NCBI GenBank assembly: GCA_023423045.1
Contig: JAFAGA010000022.1
Span: forward strand, 52,862-116,861
Direction of reading: 5' to 3'
DNA length: 64,000 nt
Source: Bacillota bacterium
GTDB taxonomy: Bacteria > Bacillota > Clostridia > Lachnospirales > Lachnospiraceae
Each line of letters starts with the position of its first letter. The stretch's first letter is position 1. Below are positions 1 to 8,448 of the stretch, one piece after another. The translations under genes were made by a program, and so were the position numbers. Below the pieces are notes generated by a model. That model was not told the origin of the DNA. It made no database searches and saw nothing but the letters and a program-made list of their open reading frames with translations.

Positions 1-1631
1 TCTATCCCAACGACAGTACGGAGGAAGGGAAGAAATTAAGGCTGAAGCAGGAATATTTCTTCTCCTCGGCAACGCTTCAGGATGTGATTGCCAGATATAA
101 GAGGAAGCATGGGGAGGACTTTGGCCATTTTAGCAGAGAATATGCCTTCCAGCTTAATGATACCCATCCGGTGGTTGCCATGCCGGAGTTTATTCGCCTG
201 ATGGTGGAGAACGAGGGAATGACCTTCCCCATGGCACTTGGGATTGCAAAAGAGATCTTTGCCTATACCAATCATACGGTGATGAGTGAGGCGCTTGAGA
301 AATGGAATACCGGATTATTCAAATCAGTGATTCCGGGTGTCTATAAATATGTAGTGATGCTTCAGAGGGCATTAATCAGAGAATTAAAAGTCCTTGGCAA
401 GGGAACGCCCGAAGAGAGGAAGCCCTACCTTATCCTCGATCAGGGCACCGTTCATATGGCAAGGCTTGCAATTTATGCGAGCCACTCCATCAATGGCGTG
501 GCAAAGCTTCATACGGAAATTCTGAAACAGGATGTGTTAAAGGAATGGTATGAGCTGTATCCCCAGCGCTTTAACAACAAGACCAACGGTATCACACAGC
601 GCCGGTGGCTGGCCCTGGCCAATATGGAGCTTTCCGGCTTTATTACTGATAAAATCGGAAATTCCTGGATTACGGATCTGGATCGCTTAAAGGAGCTGGA
701 GAAATTTGCCGATGACAGGGCGATTATGAAACAGTATGATGATATTAAGAGAATTAAGAAGAGACAGCTGGCAGATTATATCTATAGGAGGGAGACCCTC
801 CGGGTGAATCCGGAGTTCCTGTTCGATATTCAGGTGAAGCGGCTCCATGAATATAAGCGTCAGTTGCTGAATGCATTTTCCATACTGGATATTTATTACG
901 GCCTGAAGGAGGGCAGAATTAAGGAATTTAACCCAACACTCTTCCTGTTCGGTGCAAAAGCTGCACCCGGCTATTTCAGAGCTAAGGCTATTATTAAATA
1001 TATTAATGAAATTGCGGCAATGATTAACCGGGATGAAGAGATGAGGGATAAGCTTCAGGTGGTATTTGTCTCCAATTACAATGTATCCTATGCGGAGAAG
1101 CTGACCCCGGCTGCGGATATCTCGGAGCAGATTTCTACAGCGGGAACTGAGGCCTCGGGAACGGGCAACATGAAATTCATGCTTAACGGTGCAGTGACCC
1201 TTGGTACCTATGACGGTGCTAATGTCGAGATCGTAGAGCAGGCGGGGGAGGAGAACAACTATATCTTCGGTGCAAGAGTGGAGGATATTGAGAAAATCCG
1301 TGACACTTACCAGCCTCGGGAACTGTATGAGCAAAATCCGAGGATTAAGAAAGTGGTGGATACCTTGATCGACGGAACCTTTGACGACGGCGGAACCGGA
1401 ATGTTCGAGGAGCTTCATCAGGCCATCCTGCAGGGAGCCCATTGGCATAAGCCGGATCATTATTACCTCCTGCTGGACTTTATTCCTTATTGCGAAGCAA
1501 AACTGAAAGCGAACAGGGATTACTCCGATACCTATGAGTTCAGAAGAAAATGTTTTATCAATACGGTGAATGCCGGCAAATTCTCCAGTGACAGAACCAT
1601 TCGTGACTATGCGGATGAGATTTGGAACTGA
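1..1631 (+). CDS. glgP: Glycogen/starch phosphorylase, C-terminal part (5' end outside window)
   Basis: The gene releases glucose-1-phosphate from alpha-1,4-glucans in the cytoplasm using pyridoxal phosphate. The frame is open from the first bases of the window, and no ribosome site precedes the first internal GTG at 84, so the true start lies upstream. About 540 residues are visible, roughly the C-terminal two thirds of the usual ~800. The segment EASGTGNMKFMLNGA carries the PLP-binding lysine (codon at 1173), followed by TLGTYDGANVEI; FDIQVKRLHEYKRQLLN is another family hallmark. Upstream neighbours cannot be seen. Family assignment is near certain; substrate preference (glycogen or maltodextrin) is not resolved. 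Confidence 0.96.
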   Translation, partial: YPNDSTEEGKKLRLKQEYFFSSATLQDVIARYKRKHGEDFGHFSREYAFQLNDTHPVVAMPEFIRLMVENEGMTFPMALGIAKEIFAYTNHTVMSEALEKWNTGLFKSVIPGVYKYVVMLQRALIRELKVLGKGTPEERKPYLILDQGTVHMARLAIYASHSINGVAKLHTEILKQDVLKEWYELYPQRFNNKTNGITQRRWLALANMELSGFITDKIGNSWITDLDRLKELEKFADDRAIMKQYDDIKRIKKRQLADYIYRRETLRVNPEFLFDIQVKRLHEYKRQLLNAFSILDIYYGLKEGRIKEFNPTLFLFGAKAAPGYFRAKAIIKYINEIAAMINRDEEMRDKLQVVFVSNYNVSYAEKLTPAADISEQISTAGTEASGTGNMKFMLNGAVTLGTYDGANVEIVEQAGEENNYIFGARVEDIEKIRDTYQPRELYEQNPRIKKVVDTLIDGTFDDGGTGMFEELHQAILQGAHWHKPDHYYLLLDFIPYCEAKLKANRDYSDTYEFRRKCFINTVNAGKFSSDRTIRDYADEIWN

Positions 1632-1661
1632 TCCGTGCGGATATAATAGCAGAGCATAATA

Positions 1662-1691
1662 ACAAGCGGCACATTTTGTTGTGCCGCTTGT
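1662..1691. terminator. Hairpin between convergent genes
   Basis: A perfect 12-bp stem (ACAAGCGGCACA pairing with TGTGCCGCTTGT) with a 6-nt loop lies 30 bp after the glgP stop and just past the 3' end of the convergent minus-strand pair. There is no strong T-run on either side, so its efficiency is uncertain, but the position suits a bidirectional terminator. Confidence 0.6.
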
Positions 1692-1713
1692 GGTCTAAAA
1701 TATTGTATCTTTC

Positions 1714-1992
1714 TTAAGTCTTTCTGGTGGCCATCATTTTCTTGATCATTTCAAACTGAGATTTTTCCTTCGGTGTCATGTTTTTGGTAAGAATTTCAAT
1801 CATAACATCACTCTCATCCTTTGAAAAAGCCAGGTTTTGCTGCTGAAGCCGTTTATTGGTGTTCATTAATAAAGGGAGTAATTTATCCATCGATTTTCCA
1901 TCGGCTTCCTTCATCAAGTCCAGAAGAATTGCCAGCTTCCGGGGGTCAATATTATTTAATTTGGGGTGGTTGGTCCAGGATGTATCAGCCAT
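1714..1992 (-). CDS. Small conserved-looking protein of unknown function
   Basis: A 92-residue, charged, probably helical cytoplasmic protein with no signal peptide, no membrane segment and no recognised motif. It is rich in Lys, Met and Leu, for example DPRKLAILLDLMKEADGKSM near the N-terminus and a MIKKMM run near the C-terminus. The start at 1992 is chosen because GAGGAG lies 7 nt upstream; earlier ATGs sit inside the preceding gene. The start codon overlaps the stop of the upstream gene (ATGGCTGA, 8 nt shared), so the two are probably translationally coupled and may work together. Function unknown. Confidence 0.7.
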   Translation of the reverse strand: MADTSWTNHPKLNNIDPRKLAILLDLMKEADGKSMDKLLPLLMNTNKRLQQQNLAFSKDESDVMIEILTKNMTPKEKSQFEMIKKMMATRKT

Positions 1993-2656
1993 TGTCATGC
2001 TCCTCGCTATCATCAGATTTACTATTACCATCATATGACATTGTGCCTAAAAGCATTCTTAAGTTTTCGAAGGTGCTTGCCTGCTCCGGAGGAACCATTG
2101 TCTTCAGCATTTCAAACATAGCATTATTCGGTGCAAAGGAATTGCCTTTGTCCGGAGTTTTCTGGCTCTCTTCCGAAAAGAACTCCCCGGAAGAGAAAGA
2201 AGGCTCTGAATCCGAGGTATCCGGATCTTCCTCCCGGAAGATGGATTCGAAGTTTGAGCCTGTAAAGTTGCCTGTGACCGTATCGGTATCATCGCTCGGG
2301 CTATCATCCGTAAAGGAAAAACCTTCAAATCCCTGCATGGCATTCATGGTACTCATCAGATTATTGTACATCTCAAACATTCGCCTCATGTTAAATATAT
2401 TCAGAATGCGGTCAACAAAATCTCTTTCCCTGTTGCTGCATAAAGGGCGGATCCCGTTTAATAAACCCTCGACATCGATACTGGATTGTTCATAGCCACA
2501 GGCAACCATACTATTGCGGCCGGTTACAGCGCCGAGATGTCCCATTAGATCAAACACCTTGCTGAAGAATTCCATACGTGTTCTGGTTGCGGAGTCAAAA
2601 TAGGGCAAGGATGCTTTCATGATCTCAGCTGTGTGTAAATAGTCTCGGTTTGCCAT
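1985..2656 (-). CDS. Unknown acidic protein coupled to the downstream small gene
   Basis: A 223-residue protein without signal peptide or membrane segment. The N-terminal ~115 residues look helical (MANRDYLHTAEIMKASLPYF at the start). The middle, about residues 120-175, is a low-complexity acidic Ser/Asp/Glu linker. The C-terminal ~40 residues before an acidic tail (FEMLKTMVPPEQASTFENLR) resemble the C-terminal part of the downstream small protein in size and Met/Lys-rich style. The start at 2656 follows GGGAG with 5-nt spacing; an in-frame ATG four codons earlier lies too close to that site. No family recognised. Confidence 0.7.
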   Translation of the reverse strand: MANRDYLHTAEIMKASLPYFDSATRTRMEFFSKVFDLMGHLGAVTGRNSMVACGYEQSSIDVEGLLNGIRPLCSNRERDFVDRILNIFNMRRMFEMYNNLMSTMNAMQGFEGFSFTDDSPSDDTDTVTGNFTGSNFESIFREEDPDTSDSEPSFSSGEFFSEESQKTPDKGNSFAPNNAMFEMLKTMVPPEQASTFENLRMLLGTMSYDGNSKSDDSEEHDNG

Positions 2657-2768
2657 AGCTTCTCCCATTATACATACTCAATACATTATATTCATCTGAG
2701 CGCGAAAGATACACTAAACAGCCGAAGTCTTCTGATACTGATGACTTTCGATGGTGATGAGGTATGCA

Positions 2769-3248
2769 CTAAGCCGGATATACCAGATGTTCTTCCGTAA
2801 TCTTATAGAGAATTTCGTCAAGGAAGCGGCCTGCATAGTATTTGGCCTTCTCCAGGTCCATGTCGGAGTAATTCCCGCAGTTTTCAGGAGTGGCGCCGGG
2901 AATGTCTCCGGTAAAATCCCGGATGAATTCATAGGTTTCGACTATGAGGGGAAGAATTTCTTTAGAGTCATAATCTCCTCCCAGTAATAAATAAAAGCCG
3001 GTACGACAGCCCATGGGTCCAAAATAGATTACTTTGTCGGTGAATTCCGGCTGATTGCGCAAATAGGTTGCAGCCAGGTGTTCGATGGTATGCATTTCCC
3101 CTGTCTGCATTACGGGCTCATAATTAGGGCGGGTCATTCGGATATCAAAGGTTGTGATGGTCTCATTCCCGATCCGGTCCTTCCTTGAGACATAAAAACC
3201 GGGAAGTAATTTCATATGATCAATGGTAAAGCTTGCGATTTGTTTCAT
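2769..3248 (-). CDS. luxS: S-ribosylhomocysteine lyase (autoinducer-2 synthesis)
   Basis: Cleaves S-ribosylhomocysteine to homocysteine and DPD, the precursor of autoinducer-2, in the activated methyl cycle. The 159-residue length is typical. The metal ligands are visible: His53 and His57 in HTIEH and Cys124 in ENCGNY; the catalytic Cys81 lies in GPMGCRTGFY. An AGGCAGG ribosome site precedes the ATG. It stands alone on the minus strand, without pfs or a methionine-cycle gene beside it. Confidence 0.97.
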   Translation of the reverse strand: MKQIASFTIDHMKLLPGFYVSRKDRIGNETITTFDIRMTRPNYEPVMQTGEMHTIEHLAATYLRNQPEFTDKVIYFGPMGCRTGFYLLLGGDYDSKEILPLIVETYEFIRDFTGDIPGATPENCGNYSDMDLEKAKYYAGRFLDEILYKITEEHLVYPA

Positions 3249-3613
3249 TCTGTTACCTGCCTTTCAGTTATATTCTTTGTTATTATAGTAGCCTGTATGA
3301 CTATGGGGGAATGGATAATGGATTATCTTATGTTAAGAATTATAGCATAGGTATGAGGTTTTGTGGATTTTATTTTGATTTTTAGAATAGCAATTCACAA
3401 AAAATGATAAGGGTAAATTATGTGTGAGAGTTAAAGCTTAAATTGCTAAAGCATATTCCAATATCTTCCGATAAATAATTAAGATAAATTTAATTTGTTT
3501 TTATAGATGGAAAAAAGAGATTTTTATTGATAAAGTTCTCTACGTAGAGAGCCGTAAGCATGAACTTAGCTTCAGGATAATTTAACCAAAAATTTTGACG
3601 GGTATAGGAGGTT
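3249..3613. other. AT-rich intergenic region with a 14-bp palindrome
   Basis: No gene is supported in these 365 bp. They hold the luxS promoter region (a TATAAT-like hexamer on the minus strand about 45 bp before the ATG) and the leader of the next gene. A perfect palindrome, TCTCTACGTAGAGA, spans 3537-3550 and is flanked by AAGTTC upstream and GAACTT downstream, which extends it into a larger imperfect inverted repeat. No SAM riboswitch was recognised before luxS. Confidence 0.5.
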
Positions 3614-4366
3614 ATGGTGAAAAAAGTTCGTCAGCACTTAAACGATCAGTTTGATACAGTTCAAAACTTTACAAATGATGGGAACAGAAATTACTCGGCT
3701 TCTGAAAATGTGATATTAGAGGTTGATGAAAGCAACGGGTTCTGGACTTACACCAACAAAGCAGTTCAGGAAAATATTTATTCACCCATTCCATCAAGGA
3801 TAAGTAAAGATGAGTGCAAGTCCCTGGCTAGTGATATTGCGAAAGTTCATGAGGTTGACCTGGACATGTTCACTGATATTAAAGTTGTGCCTGTTGAATA
3901 TTCCATGGCGCCCTCTGAAGACGGTACGGCATCTGATCCGATTGCTGTAGCATATGATGTATATTTCTATCCTATTATCAATGGTAAGAGCGTTTATGGA
4001 GTATCAAGATTTGTTGTTTCCCTGGATGGTGATGGGAATGTAGCAGGGATTAAAAAGCAGTATAAAGATATCATTCCCTATCAAGAGGAGACAATTATCA
4101 GCCTGGATGAAGCAGTTAATAAGCTTAAAGCCGGAGAAGCTTCAGTTAATGTGATGTCAGCATACGAACAGGCGGAAATAAACGAATATAATATCGTATA
4201 TTATGCCGATGTAAGCTCTATTGACGAGCAGCCTTACATGCAGCCGATATACTGTCTGGAAGGAATAGTCTCGGGAGGTGAAGCAGATCATCTTCAATCA
4301 AAGGGCGGCGATGGCGAAGGGGACAATGGCTTTACGGCATTAGTGCCTGCACTTCAAATTCCATAA
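3614..4366 (+). CDS. Unknown protein with YycI/PepSY-like features, possibly lacking its N-terminus
   Basis: A 250-residue protein. A TAGGAGG site precedes the start; the GTG at 3617 is better spaced (5 nt) than the ATG at 3614 (2 nt). There is no signal peptide or membrane anchor, although the repeated beta-rich segments (YFYPIINGKSVYGVSRFVV, then a glycine-rich turn and another strand) recall extracytoplasmic YycI- or PepSY-type domains that normally follow an N-terminal anchor. The C-terminal ~25 residues are Gly/Asp-rich. It has no operon partner. It may be a truncated remnant of an anchored protein; function not assigned. Confidence 0.55.
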   Translation: MVKKVRQHLNDQFDTVQNFTNDGNRNYSASENVILEVDESNGFWTYTNKAVQENIYSPIPSRISKDECKSLASDIAKVHEVDLDMFTDIKVVPVEYSMAPSEDGTASDPIAVAYDVYFYPIINGKSVYGVSRFVVSLDGDGNVAGIKKQYKDIIPYQEETIISLDEAVNKLKAGEASVNVMSAYEQAEINEYNIVYYADVSSIDEQPYMQPIYCLEGIVSGGEADHLQSKGGDGEGDNGFTALVPALQIP

Positions 4367-4490
4367 TCTATGAGCATTCACAATAAAAATTCCGCAGGCA
4401 GAAATACAAGTAGTCATAAAGACAACTTGTGAACCGAGGGTCAAGGTAAACTGAATACGGAAAAAAGAATGATATAAAAAGACGATATAA

Positions 4491-4529
4491 AAGACGAACA
4501 GACAGCAGGTAAAACTGCCTGTTCGTCTT
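4491..4529. terminator. Hairpin terminator at the end of the minus-strand cassette
   Basis: AAGACGAACA pairs with TGTTCGTCTT around an internal imperfect stem. Read on the minus strand the hairpin is followed by TTTTATAT, so it fits as terminator of the gene ending at 4578. It may also end the plus-strand gene that stops at 4366. Confidence 0.7.
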
Positions 4530-4577
4530 AACTATTATGCCACATTTTAAAATTCTTCTGTATTATTCAAAGATGTC

Positions 4578-4937
4578 TCATAGTCTATTGCCGCACTTTC
4601 CGCGAAAACGTGCGGCTGGAACAACGGGAGTGCCGCATTTGAGGCAGAATCTTATCTGCGGGGCAGCTTGGTATGTGAGCGGCAAATCCTCATTCGGTGC
4701 ATTATCGGACAGAAACAGCCAGTCGATGTCCTCGCCGTCCTCACATAAGCCGATGGCTCCGGCGGGCGAAACCACGTAAAAGCTGTCCTCATCGATGGGG
4801 TTTTCACTGTCGCTTGTCTCGGCAAGCACCAGCAAGCCTTTTGCGTCGTATCTATCGTTGGAAGTGGCAAAGTTCCAGCTCTTGCATATTGTGGCGGCAA
4901 ACTCCGCCGCTTCCAGCATGGTATCGAATCTCTCCAT
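4578..4937 (-). CDS. Unknown small protein with an incomplete C-terminal zinc ribbon
   Basis: A 119-residue soluble protein and the last gene of the cassette, 14 bp after the previous stop, with AAGGAGG 9 nt before the ATG. The C-terminus has the form of a zinc-ribbon tail: CLKCG, about 12 residues, then RGKCG. The first cysteine of the second knuckle is Arg (codon CGC at 4602-4604; TGC would restore Cys), so tetrahedral zinc binding is doubtful. The first ~90 residues match nothing I know. The zinc-ribbon tail and co-directional placement tie it to the 442-residue membrane protein upstream. Confidence 0.7.
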   Translation of the reverse strand: MERFDTMLEAAEFAATICKSWNFATSNDRYDAKGLLVLAETSDSENPIDEDSFYVVSPAGAIGLCEDGEDIDWLFLSDNAPNEDLPLTYQAAPQIRFCLKCGTPVVPAARFRGKCGNRL

Positions 4938-4951
4938 TATAAAAAGCCTCC

Positions 4952-6280
4952 TTATTTGAATAACAGGTTATTACACCTCTTGCAGCGGTCATTTTGTATG
5001 GGATTTATCATGGAACATACATTACAGTAGATGATGCGGTCTTTGGATTTATCGTATTTCTCGTATGTACCGAATCTTGGATGAAACCGCACCCTGTCGC
5101 CAACGGAGAGATAATCGTACATATGCCGCCCACTGTCCTTTTCCACGATGGTCTTTTTCTTGCCCGCATCGGTGTTGATAATTGTGGTATATTCCGTATA
5201 GGTTCTGTAATTATCATCCTCGCCGCCCCTATGCTCGCTTTTTTCCTTGCTGTACTTATTGACGACCACGCCCTCCCACAGGGGCTGCTTGGTCCTTCGC
5301 AGCGCCAGCAAATTAATTATCAGCATGACAAGAGCGATGCCCACACCGATAACAAGGGATTCAACAAAGGGGAAATCGTCCATCAGCAGACCGGCGACAG
5401 GAAAGCCGATGAGCGGCACGAAAACCAATATCCACATACAGCCAATGGAGAATTTTTTATTTTTCTGCGCTGCGGTCATTATCTCCAGCGAATTACACCT
5501 GTCGGAAAAGCCGATTAGCCCCGCGCCGCTTTGTGGGGGTGCAGAAGCTGCCGCTTGGCTTACCTCCATCGGCTCCGGCGTTCTCAAATTCACCGCCGCT
5601 CCACAGCCGATGCAGAATTCAACTTCCTCCGGCAGCTCTGCACCGCAAGCTTTACACACATCGGGGGCGTTTTCTTGTATTTTTGTGCCGCAGCTCGAAC
5701 AGAAAGTCATACCCTCCGTAATCTTGTTTCCACAACCCCGACAAAACATATCCGTATCACTCCTTACTTCAATTATATGAGGCGCGGCGGGCTTTCTCGC
5801 CGCTAATTTCATCTTTTTCCCGCCTCTGGCTGTGCGTATAACAAGCAGCAGCAAAAGCAGATAACCGATAGGGGCGAGAATGTGGTAAATAATTGCCACT
5901 TCGCCCATCTCGCTAAATTCGCACAGCATGGCGGGCTTATTCACATGAGGGAAAAAGCCAAGGTAGCGGATGCGTTCGGAGCGCGTTTCGCCCTCGTCCA
6001 AGTTCGGCCACGCCTCATCGCTGCCATATATCACATAGCCCCGATATTCCTTGCCGTTTACCAGAAACCAATAGCCCTTGGAAACGGTGCGGGAGCGGTT
6101 TTCTCCCGCACTCCTATCATCCAATCGGCTGTCATAGCTGTCCACCGTACCCATGACACTGTCGCCCCAAAGCCCAAGCGCCAGTGTAGAAAAGCTGTTG
6201 TATGCGGCAAAGAGCAAAACGGCGCAAATCAAGATGAGGATAGGCAGGGGGATGCTTTTGCTCGTTTTCTTCTTTGCCAT
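4952..6280 (-). CDS. Membrane protein with three zinc ribbons (DUF3592-like)
   Basis: A 442-residue protein. The N-terminal membrane segment (about residues 11-33) is followed by a ~100-residue extracytoplasmic domain of DUF3592 style (VNGKEYRGYVIYGSD), then a second membrane segment near 130-147. Next come two zinc ribbons (CRGCG/CSSCG near 178-195 and CKACG/CIGCG near 208-226), two further membrane segments near 280-325, a second beta-rich domain, and a third ribbon (CNVC/CKRC) at the extreme C-terminus. The ribbons presumably face the cytoplasm. It lies 17 bp after a lipoprotein gene. The role is unknown; the layout suggests an envelope sensor or scaffold. Confidence 0.8.
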   Translation of the reverse strand: MAKKKTSKSIPLPILILICAVLLFAAYNSFSTLALGLWGDSVMGTVDSYDSRLDDRSAGENRSRTVSKGYWFLVNGKEYRGYVIYGSDEAWPNLDEGETRSERIRYLGFFPHVNKPAMLCEFSEMGEVAIIYHILAPIGYLLLLLLVIRTARGGKKMKLAARKPAAPHIIEVRSDTDMFCRGCGNKITEGMTFCSSCGTKIQENAPDVCKACGAELPEEVEFCIGCGAAVNLRTPEPMEVSQAAASAPPQSGAGLIGFSDRCNSLEIMTAAQKNKKFSIGCMWILVFVPLIGFPVAGLLMDDFPFVESLVIGVGIALVMLIINLLALRRTKQPLWEGVVVNKYSKEKSEHRGGEDDNYRTYTEYTTIINTDAGKKKTIVEKDSGRHMYDYLSVGDRVRFHPRFGTYEKYDKSKDRIIYCNVCSMINPIQNDRCKRCNNLLFK

Positions 6281-6297
6281 GAACCCACCCCCGTCGT

Positions 6298-8427
6298 TTA
6301 TTTCTTAACCCACTCGTATTCATAAGCGGTTGTAACCGAGTTGTTTCCGCCGCTAATGCCGATAAGAATATAGACCTTATCTCCGTTGGCAGAGCCGCTC
6401 GGCATTTCGCCGCCGACCGTGGCGCTTTCACCCCAATAGCCTGTATTTGTATCGTTCTTACCTGTCATTATATAGCTTCTGGTGATCTTTTCGGTTATGT
6501 CATATAAATCCGTATTTGTTCCGTAACTGACAAACGGGTCGTCATGGTTAACGGGTGTTATGCTTACGCCCATCGTAGCGCCAAGATGAAAGCAAATATT
6601 AGACGAGGTGGTCGCAGTGATTTTTAAGTCAATTTCTATCCGTTCGCCTCCCAGATAACGGTCCTTCGGCGCATTTGATGTTCCAGTGTTGTTGACAAAT
6701 TCACCTTTGCAGCTGTCATGCGTTATACCGGTATAGGAAACACCGTCATATGTGACCTCACAGCGATATGTATAACTACCTCTGCCACCACTCCATGTGC
6801 GGGAATAATACTCGTCTGATGCGCTGGTTTCATATTTGTTTTCAAACGATCGCACTAACTTCCAATAACCGATTGTTTCCTTCGGACTTGCAAGATACCC
6901 CTTTTCGCGCATCCAGTCGTAAAACTTACCCCTGTCCTTACCGCATTCCAGCCATTTATAAATAGCTTCCGCTAAGTTACCTTCAATCACATCGTCATTC
7001 GAGCCAAACACCGAGCGGTCGCCGCCAACAAGATTAAGGATGTTCTCGCGTATCTTCATCAGTGAATCTATCCTGCTCGCAAATTCCATATCTACAGGAA
7101 AACCGAGCAGATTATTCCATGACAGCAGACCGTAGGCATCAAAGGTTGCGAGCATTTCTTTTATGCGGGCTTTTTCCGCCGCAATTGCGTTGCCGTTTGT
7201 ATACCGGGACATGAAGCTGCGCTTAATGTCATTTACAATCTGACCGTCGAGCATATCCCGAAGCGTTTTATCCGCTTCGATTTCCTTCAGCGTTTTGCCG
7301 CTTGCCTTGGCGTATGCCGTGCGGTATTCGCGCCGCATAAAATCAAGACCGCTGCCCATGTTGTAGAAAATGATGTCCCAACTGTCGGCGGAAACATTGC
7401 CGTCAGTGGCGACATTCTGCTTGAGATATACATTATACGCGCTCTCAACAGAATAATCCTGCCACATCTGTACTCCCGCTTTCGTTGCCTCAACAACAGC
7501 CTTACCGAGCTTTGCTGCGGGGATAACATCCAACGCCGCATAAACAAACTCTTTGGATGCCTCTTTGTAGTCGCCGCCCTCATATAATTTCAAAGCAGCC
7601 GCAACAGCTCCTGACGTTGCGCCTCCGGCGTATGTTTTCAACCTATCGACGACTGCCTTGTCAGTCATGGATTTCAAAATAGACTCTGCGACAAGCTCCG
7701 CGCCCTGTCCGGCAATATCGCCGATGTCTCCGTTTTTCGCATTGATAATAAATGCGGCGGAGCTATGCAGTTCCTTTGTAATCTTCTGCATGATAATACC
7801 CTGTACTGTCTCGTCCGTGAAGCCCAAACTGTCCAGCGTTTGGGTGAAGCAGTCCGTAAGCTCTTCACTTGGCTTAACACCTGTAACATTCTGTATTGCA
7901 AGCGTTTCGGTATATTTGTCGAGCGCCTTTTCTTTTTCGAGCTTCACCGCAGCGAAACGTGAGAAGTGTGGAGTGCCGAACTGTAAATACCCATTTTGAA
8001 TCGCTTCAGCGTCAGGCAGTATGTATTCCCATCTTTCGCCGTCGTAATACGCACCCATGATTGTGAGATAATCGTCCCCACTGACGGACTTCGGAAGCTT
8101 TATTTTTACCGTAACCGTCTCGCCGAGCGTATGCTCGCCTCCGTCAGATGTAAGCTCTATCGGAGAGAAAAGGTAGCCCGCGCCGTCCTCAGCCGCTATC
8201 TCGTTTTCATCGGCTATACCGATGCTCACGTTTACGGCTTTTTCAAAGGTTCCGGCGGGAATGATGATTTCAACGCCGTCCCGTTTTGCGTTGCCGATTT
8301 TCTTTTCCGACTTGGGGGATACCTTGCCGGAAGCCGAGCCGTCGCCGGACGAACAGGCTGTAAGTCCTGCCGTAGCCGACAGCAGTATTATGGCAGTCAG
8401 AATAAGGGACAATAATTTTTGTTTCAT
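6298..8427 (-). CDS. Large lipoprotein with an N-terminal ZU5-like domain
   Basis: A 709-residue secreted lipoprotein. The signal peptide ends in the lipobox LTAC (Cys25), followed by a Ser/Gly linker. Residues about 48-155 look like a ZU5-type beta domain (VEIIIPAGTF, then VTVKIKLPKS and YYDGERWEYI). The central ~300 residues are mainly helical and Lys/Ala-rich. The last ~150 residues are again beta-rich with aromatic and Gly residues. AAGGAGG lies before the ATG. It sits second-to-last upstream of the zinc-ribbon genes and 21 bp after another lipoprotein gene. Binding partner or substrate unknown. Confidence 0.8.
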   Translation of the reverse strand: MKQKLLSLILTAIILLSATAGLTACSSGDGSASGKVSPKSEKKIGNAKRDGVEIIIPAGTFEKAVNVSIGIADENEIAAEDGAGYLFSPIELTSDGGEHTLGETVTVKIKLPKSVSGDDYLTIMGAYYDGERWEYILPDAEAIQNGYLQFGTPHFSRFAAVKLEKEKALDKYTETLAIQNVTGVKPSEELTDCFTQTLDSLGFTDETVQGIIMQKITKELHSSAAFIINAKNGDIGDIAGQGAELVAESILKSMTDKAVVDRLKTYAGGATSGAVAAALKLYEGGDYKEASKEFVYAALDVIPAAKLGKAVVEATKAGVQMWQDYSVESAYNVYLKQNVATDGNVSADSWDIIFYNMGSGLDFMRREYRTAYAKASGKTLKEIEADKTLRDMLDGQIVNDIKRSFMSRYTNGNAIAAEKARIKEMLATFDAYGLLSWNNLLGFPVDMEFASRIDSLMKIRENILNLVGGDRSVFGSNDDVIEGNLAEAIYKWLECGKDRGKFYDWMREKGYLASPKETIGYWKLVRSFENKYETSASDEYYSRTWSGGRGSYTYRCEVTYDGVSYTGITHDSCKGEFVNNTGTSNAPKDRYLGGERIEIDLKITATTSSNICFHLGATMGVSITPVNHDDPFVSYGTNTDLYDITEKITRSYIMTGKNDTNTGYWGESATVGGEMPSGSANGDKVYILIGISGGNNSVTTAYEYEWVKK

Positions 8428-8448
8428 TGTATAAATCCTCCTTGAAAC

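Noticed and set aside
687..1460. Long open frame on the minus strand opposite glgP
   Set aside because: It is a shadow of glycogen phosphorylase codon usage; no ribosome site and no protein-like pattern, while the plus strand carries unmistakable family motifs.
3249..3400. Possible SAM riboswitch before luxS
   Set aside because: No conserved S-box core was recognisable, and there is no terminator-like stem before the start codon.
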